Shown: positions 61,078 to 64,000 of the stretch, one piece after another | How the letters are laid out: every line of letters starts with the position of its first letter | How positions within the stretch are numbered: position 1 is the stretch's first letter | DNA from: Mycolicibacterium sp. CBMA 226 | Lineage (GTDB): Bacteria; Actinomycetota; Actinomycetes; Mycobacteriales; Mycobacteriaceae | Direction of reading: 5' to 3' | Length of the DNA stretch: 64,000 nt | NCBI RefSeq assembly: GCF_009729075.1 | Contig: NZ_VTGY01000011.1 | Coordinates: forward strand, 124,001 to 188,000 | Translations under genes and position numbers: made by a program | Notes under the pieces: generated by a model | The model's input: the letters and a program-made list of their open reading frames with translations, nothing else | The model's database searches: none | What the model was told of the DNA's origin: nothing

Positions 61078-62102
61078 GCATCAAGGGCACGGCGCTCAAA
61101 CTCGCCATCTTCTCCGCAGTCCTGCTGGCGTTCACGGCAGGCATCTTCATCGTGTTCGGTCAGTTCCGGTTCAGCCGGAACAACGACTACTACGCGATCT
61201 TCGACAACACGAGTGGGCTCAAGGCCGACCAGTTCGTGCGCGCCTTCGGCGTGGAGGTCGGCAAGGTCACCAAGGTCGAGCTGATCCCCGGCGGCAAGGT
61301 GCGGGTGCACTTCAACGTCGACAAGTCGGTTCCGCTGTACCAGCAGACCTCGGCGCACATCCGCTACCAGGACCTGCTCGGCAACCGCTTCCTGGACCTC
61401 ACCCGTGGCGAAAGCAACCAGGTGTTGCCTCCGGGAGGCACCATCCCGGTCGAGCGCACCGAACCCGCCCTGGACCTCGACGCACTGGTCGGTGGCTTCC
61501 GGCCGCTGTTCCGTTCGCTGGATCCGCAGAAGGTCAACACGATCGCCTCGTCGATCGTCACGATCTTCCAGGGCGAGGGCGGCACCATCAACAACATCCT
61601 CGACCAGACGGCGCAGTTCACGTCGACGGTCGGTGAGCAGGACCAGGCCATCGGCGAGGTGATCAAGAACCTCAACACGGTGCTCGACACCACGGTCAAG
61701 CACCAGAAGCAGTTCGACGACACGCTGAAGAACTTCGAGGCGCTGGTGACCGGGCTGAAGAACCGGGCCGACCCGATCGCGGATTCGGTCGCCAACATCA
61801 GCGATGCCGCCGGCTCGCTCGCGGACCTGCTGGGTGACAACCGACCGCTGCTGCACGACACCCTCGGCTACCTGGAGACCACGCAGCAATCGCTGGTCGA
61901 TCAGAAGGAGCAGCTCAACGACACCCTGCAGAAGGTGCCGCAGGCGCTGAAGATTCTGGGCCGCTCCGGTGGTGTCTACGGCGACTTCTTCAACTTCTAC
62001 GTCTGCGACGTCGAGTTGAAGATGAACGGTTTGCAGCCGGGAGGACCGGTGCGCACGGTCAAGCTCTTCAACCAGCCGTCCGGAAGGTGCACGCCGAAGT
62101 GA
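61074..62102 (+). CDS. mce1B: Mce1B, lipid-transport tube subunit
   Basis: A 342-residue Mce subunit. It has an N-terminal helix (about residues 8-26, LKLAIFSAVLLAFTAGIFIV), an MCE domain (FRFSRNNDYYAIFDNTSGLK, AFGVEVGKVTKVELIPGG, YQDLLGNRFLDLTRG) and an extended helical region (about 150-300). Two cysteines occur only near the C-terminus or are lacking elsewhere, and no lipobox is present. Both ends overlap neighbours by four bases (ATGA and GTGA). Confidence 0.95.
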   Translation: MSIKGTALKLAIFSAVLLAFTAGIFIVFGQFRFSRNNDYYAIFDNTSGLKADQFVRAFGVEVGKVTKVELIPGGKVRVHFNVDKSVPLYQQTSAHIRYQDLLGNRFLDLTRGESNQVLPPGGTIPVERTEPALDLDALVGGFRPLFRSLDPQKVNTIASSIVTIFQGEGGTINNILDQTAQFTSTVGEQDQAIGEVIKNLNTVLDTTVKHQKQFDDTLKNFEALVTGLKNRADPIADSVANISDAAGSLADLLGDNRPLLHDTLGYLETTQQSLVDQKEQLNDTLQKVPQALKILGRSGGVYGDFFNFYVCDVELKMNGLQPGGPVRTVKLFNQPSGRCTPK

Positions 62103-63676
62103 GGACCATAGAGGGATCCGACCGGGTCCGCAGGGGCATGATGGGGCTCGCCGCCGTCGCGCTGGTCACCGCGGTCGGAGCGTCCGTCACCAATGTGCCG
62201 ATGCTGTTCGCGGCGCCGACGTACTACGGCCAGTTCAGTGACACCGGCGGCCTGGTGGTCGGCGACTTCGTCCGCATCGACGGCGTCAACGTCGGCCAGG
62301 TCAAGTCCATGGACATCGACCGCGACAAGGTGATCATCGGTTTCCAGATCGGCACCAACACCATCGGTTCGGACAGCCGTGCGCTGATCAAGACCGAGAC
62401 GATCCTGGGCCGCAAAGCCATCGAGATCGAGCCCAAGGGCACCCACAAACTGCCGCCGCGCGGCACGCTCCCACTGGGCCAGACGTCCACGCCGTACCAG
62501 ATTTACGACGCGATCTTCGACGTCACCCGCGCCTCGCAGGGCTGGGACACCAAGACGATCAAGGACTCGCTCAACGTGCTGTCCGAGACCGCCGACCAGA
62601 CGTCGCCGCACCTGACCGCGGCTCTCGAAGGCGTGCAGAAGCTGTCCGAGACCATCGGCAAGCGCGATGACCAGGTCCGGTCGCTGCTGGCCAACGCCAA
62701 CAAGATCGCCACGGTCCTCAGCGATCGCAGTGGTCAGGTCAATGCGTTGCTGGTCAACGCCCAGACGCTGCTGCACGCCCTGAACCAGCGCGGTGAAGCG
62801 ATCGGCCTGCTGCTCGAGCGGGTCTCCCGGGTGTCGAACCAGCTCCAGGCGACCATCGACGAGAACCCGAACATCAACCACGTGCTGGAGCAGCTCCGGA
62901 CCATCAGCGACATCCTCGTCGCCCGTAAGCAGGACCTGGCCGACACACTGATATCGGCGGGCAAGTTCGTGGCCTCGCTGTCGGAAGCCATCGCCTCGGG
63001 CCCGTACTTCAAGGTCATGGTCGAGAACATCCTGCCGCCGCAGCTGATGCAGCCGTTCGTGGACGCCGCGTTCAAGAAGCGTGGACTGAACCCCGAAGAC
63101 TTCTGGCGCAGCGCCGGCCTGCCCGAGGCGCAGTGGCCGGATCCCAACGGCTCGCGCTTCGCCAACGGCGCGCCGCCACCGGCACCGCCGAAGCTCGAAG
63201 GCACGCCGGAGCATCCCGGCCCCGCGGTGCCTCCCGGCTCGCCGTGCTCCTACACCCCGGGACCGGGTGCGGATCCGTCGCCCGCCGATCCGCTGCCGTG
63301 CGCGCGCGCGACGGTCGGTCCGTTCGGCAACAACCCGTTCGGTGGCAACTACGGGCCGCCTGATGTGGTGCCCTCTGCGCCGAACCCGGCCGGTGTGCCC
63401 ACCGGCCCGGGTGTGCCGTCGGCCGCCTTCCCGGGACAACCGGCGCAGAACGTGCCCGGCACGCCGGTACCGATCCCGCCCGCACCCGTCGGTGCCCGGA
63501 CGGTTCCGCTGACACCGCAGCCCGGTGACAGTGACATCGCTCCCGGATTCGCTCCGATTCCCGGGCCGCTGATCGCGCCGCCGGCGCCGCCGGGACCGGG
63601 TCCCAACGCCGGACCGGCCGGTACCCCGCCGCTACCGGGTAACCCGCCGTTCCTCCCGCCAGGGTCGCAAGGATAG
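62099..63676 (+). CDS. mce1C: Mce1C, lipid-transport tube subunit with Pro-rich tail
   Basis: A 525-residue Mce subunit starting at GTG 62099 inside the mce1B stop (GTGA). It has an N-terminal helix (about 17-37), an MCE domain (GQFSDTGGLVVGDFVRIDGV, KTETILGRKAIEIEPKG), a helical needle region (about 145-335) and a Pro/Gly-rich C-terminal tail of about 175 residues starting near ANGAPPPAPPKLEG. The tail probably lies in the periplasm or cell wall. Mce1D begins 10 bp downstream. Confidence 0.94.
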   Translation: MRTIEGSDRVRRGMMGLAAVALVTAVGASVTNVPMLFAAPTYYGQFSDTGGLVVGDFVRIDGVNVGQVKSMDIDRDKVIIGFQIGTNTIGSDSRALIKTETILGRKAIEIEPKGTHKLPPRGTLPLGQTSTPYQIYDAIFDVTRASQGWDTKTIKDSLNVLSETADQTSPHLTAALEGVQKLSETIGKRDDQVRSLLANANKIATVLSDRSGQVNALLVNAQTLLHALNQRGEAIGLLLERVSRVSNQLQATIDENPNINHVLEQLRTISDILVARKQDLADTLISAGKFVASLSEAIASGPYFKVMVENILPPQLMQPFVDAAFKKRGLNPEDFWRSAGLPEAQWPDPNGSRFANGAPPPAPPKLEGTPEHPGPAVPPGSPCSYTPGPGADPSPADPLPCARATVGPFGNNPFGGNYGPPDVVPSAPNPAGVPTGPGVPSAAFPGQPAQNVPGTPVPIPPAPVGARTVPLTPQPGDSDIAPGFAPIPGPLIAPPAPPGPGPNAGPAGTPPLPGNPPFLPPGSQG

Positions 63677-63686
63677 GGCCGCCACG

Positions 63687-64000
63687 ATGTCGACTGTTTT
63701 CAACATCCGAAACATCAAGAAGCCGAACCTGTCTCGGGGGACGCTCATCGGCGGTGCCATCGCGATCGTGGCGATCGTGCTCGTCGGTTTCTTCGGCCTG
63801 CAGGCGTACCGCAAGCTCACCACCACGACGGTGACGGCGTACTTCCCCGAGGTGCTCGCGCTGTACCCGGGCGACAAGATCCTCATCATGGGGGTCGAGG
63901 TCGGCGCCATCGACACGCTCGATACGCACGACGGCAAGATGAAGGTCGTCTTCCACTACTCGAACAAGTACAAGGTGCCGCAGAACGCGTCCGCCTCCGT
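63687..64000 (+). CDS. mce1D: Mce1D, N-terminal part (gene runs off the right edge)
   Basis: The first 104 residues are present. MSTVFNIRNIKKPNLSRG is followed by a transmembrane helix (about residues 19-41, LIGGAIAIVAIVLVGFFGLQ) and the start of the MCE domain (YFPEVLALYPGDKILIMGVE, VGAIDTLDTHDGKMKVVFHY). ATG 63687 lies 10 bp after the mce1C stop. The rest of the gene and mce1E-F lie beyond the window. Confidence 0.93.
   Translation, partial: MSTVFNIRNIKKPNLSRGTLIGGAIAIVAIVLVGFFGLQAYRKLTTTTVTAYFPEVLALYPGDKILIMGVEVGAIDTLDTHDGKMKVVFHYSNKYKVPQNASAS

Noticed and set aside
61997..63439. 480-codon frame antisense to mce1C
   Set aside because: Arg-rich low-complexity translation opposite a clear Mce gene.
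63150..63676. Pro-rich tail of Mce1C as a novel domain
   Set aside because: From memory, Mce1C proteins commonly end in a proline-rich tail, so it is normal for the family.

Overview
The window is GC-rich, densely coded actinobacterial DNA. It carries the start of an mce1 locus (mce1R-fadD5-yrbE1A-yrbE1B-mce1A-mce1B-mce1C-mce1D), an MmpS/MmpL pair, a PtpB-type phosphatase, a TB18.5-like protein, and GTG/TTG starts with many ATGA/GTGA overlaps. Together these point to Mycobacterium sensu lato, most likely a fast-growing environmental species (Mycolicibacterium). M. tuberculosis itself is unlikely because PntA is one fused chain, the pnt operon runs the other way, no PE/PPE genes are present, and about 25 kb of catabolic genes sit inside the conserved block. 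Orthology to Rv0147-Rv0170 is from memory of the families, not from a search.

Layout. 1-2081: start of a DeoR-type repressor divergent from ptsI (PTS enzyme I). 2130-8000: pirin, FUSC-type membrane protein, TetR, MmyB-like XRE regulator, aldo/keto reductase. 8110-13586: SAM methyltransferase, then aldehyde dehydrogenase, SDR, quinone oxidoreductase, DUF456 and YceI genes. 13583-16418: leftward operon of an unknown protein, fadE2-like acyl-CoA dehydrogenase and ptbB-like phosphatase. 16599-23376: SRPBCC protein, large LuxR/AAA regulator (LAL), and an mmpS-mmpL operon.

23377-42225 is the accessory part. A non-coding stretch with a dead LuxR-HTH fragment between two inverted operator-like repeats separates mmpS from an acyl-CoA catabolic operon: acyl-CoA dehydrogenase, CoA-transferase, crotonase, carnitine-dehydrogenase-like enzyme, 27-residue membrane peptide, YWTD propeller, second hydroxyacyl-CoA dehydrogenase and an unknown membrane protein. 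Next come a SLAC1/TDT transporter, an alpha/beta hydrolase with an Asp nucleophile, a zinc alcohol dehydrogenase, a DJ-1/MocR divergent pair, and a five-gene leftward operon (two hydrolases, two metallo-beta-lactamase-fold proteins, a flavin reductase) divergent from an enoyl-reductase-like gene and an NTF2-like gene.

42284-49122: small secreted protein, NarL-type two-component system with a truncated hydrolase behind it, pntA-pntB transhydrogenase, a 36-residue peptide gene and a TetR gene. 49153-55416: large acyl-CoA dehydrogenase, cytochrome P450 with divergent TetR, adhE1-like dehydrogenase, thioesterase, TB18.5-like SRPBCC. 55413-64000: mce1R and the mce1 lipid-import operon, cut off in mce1D.

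The common theme is lipid and xenobiotic acyl-CoA metabolism under many local one-component regulators. Several have clear dyad operators next to their genes. No tRNA, rRNA, CRISPR array, insertion sequence or prophage was seen.
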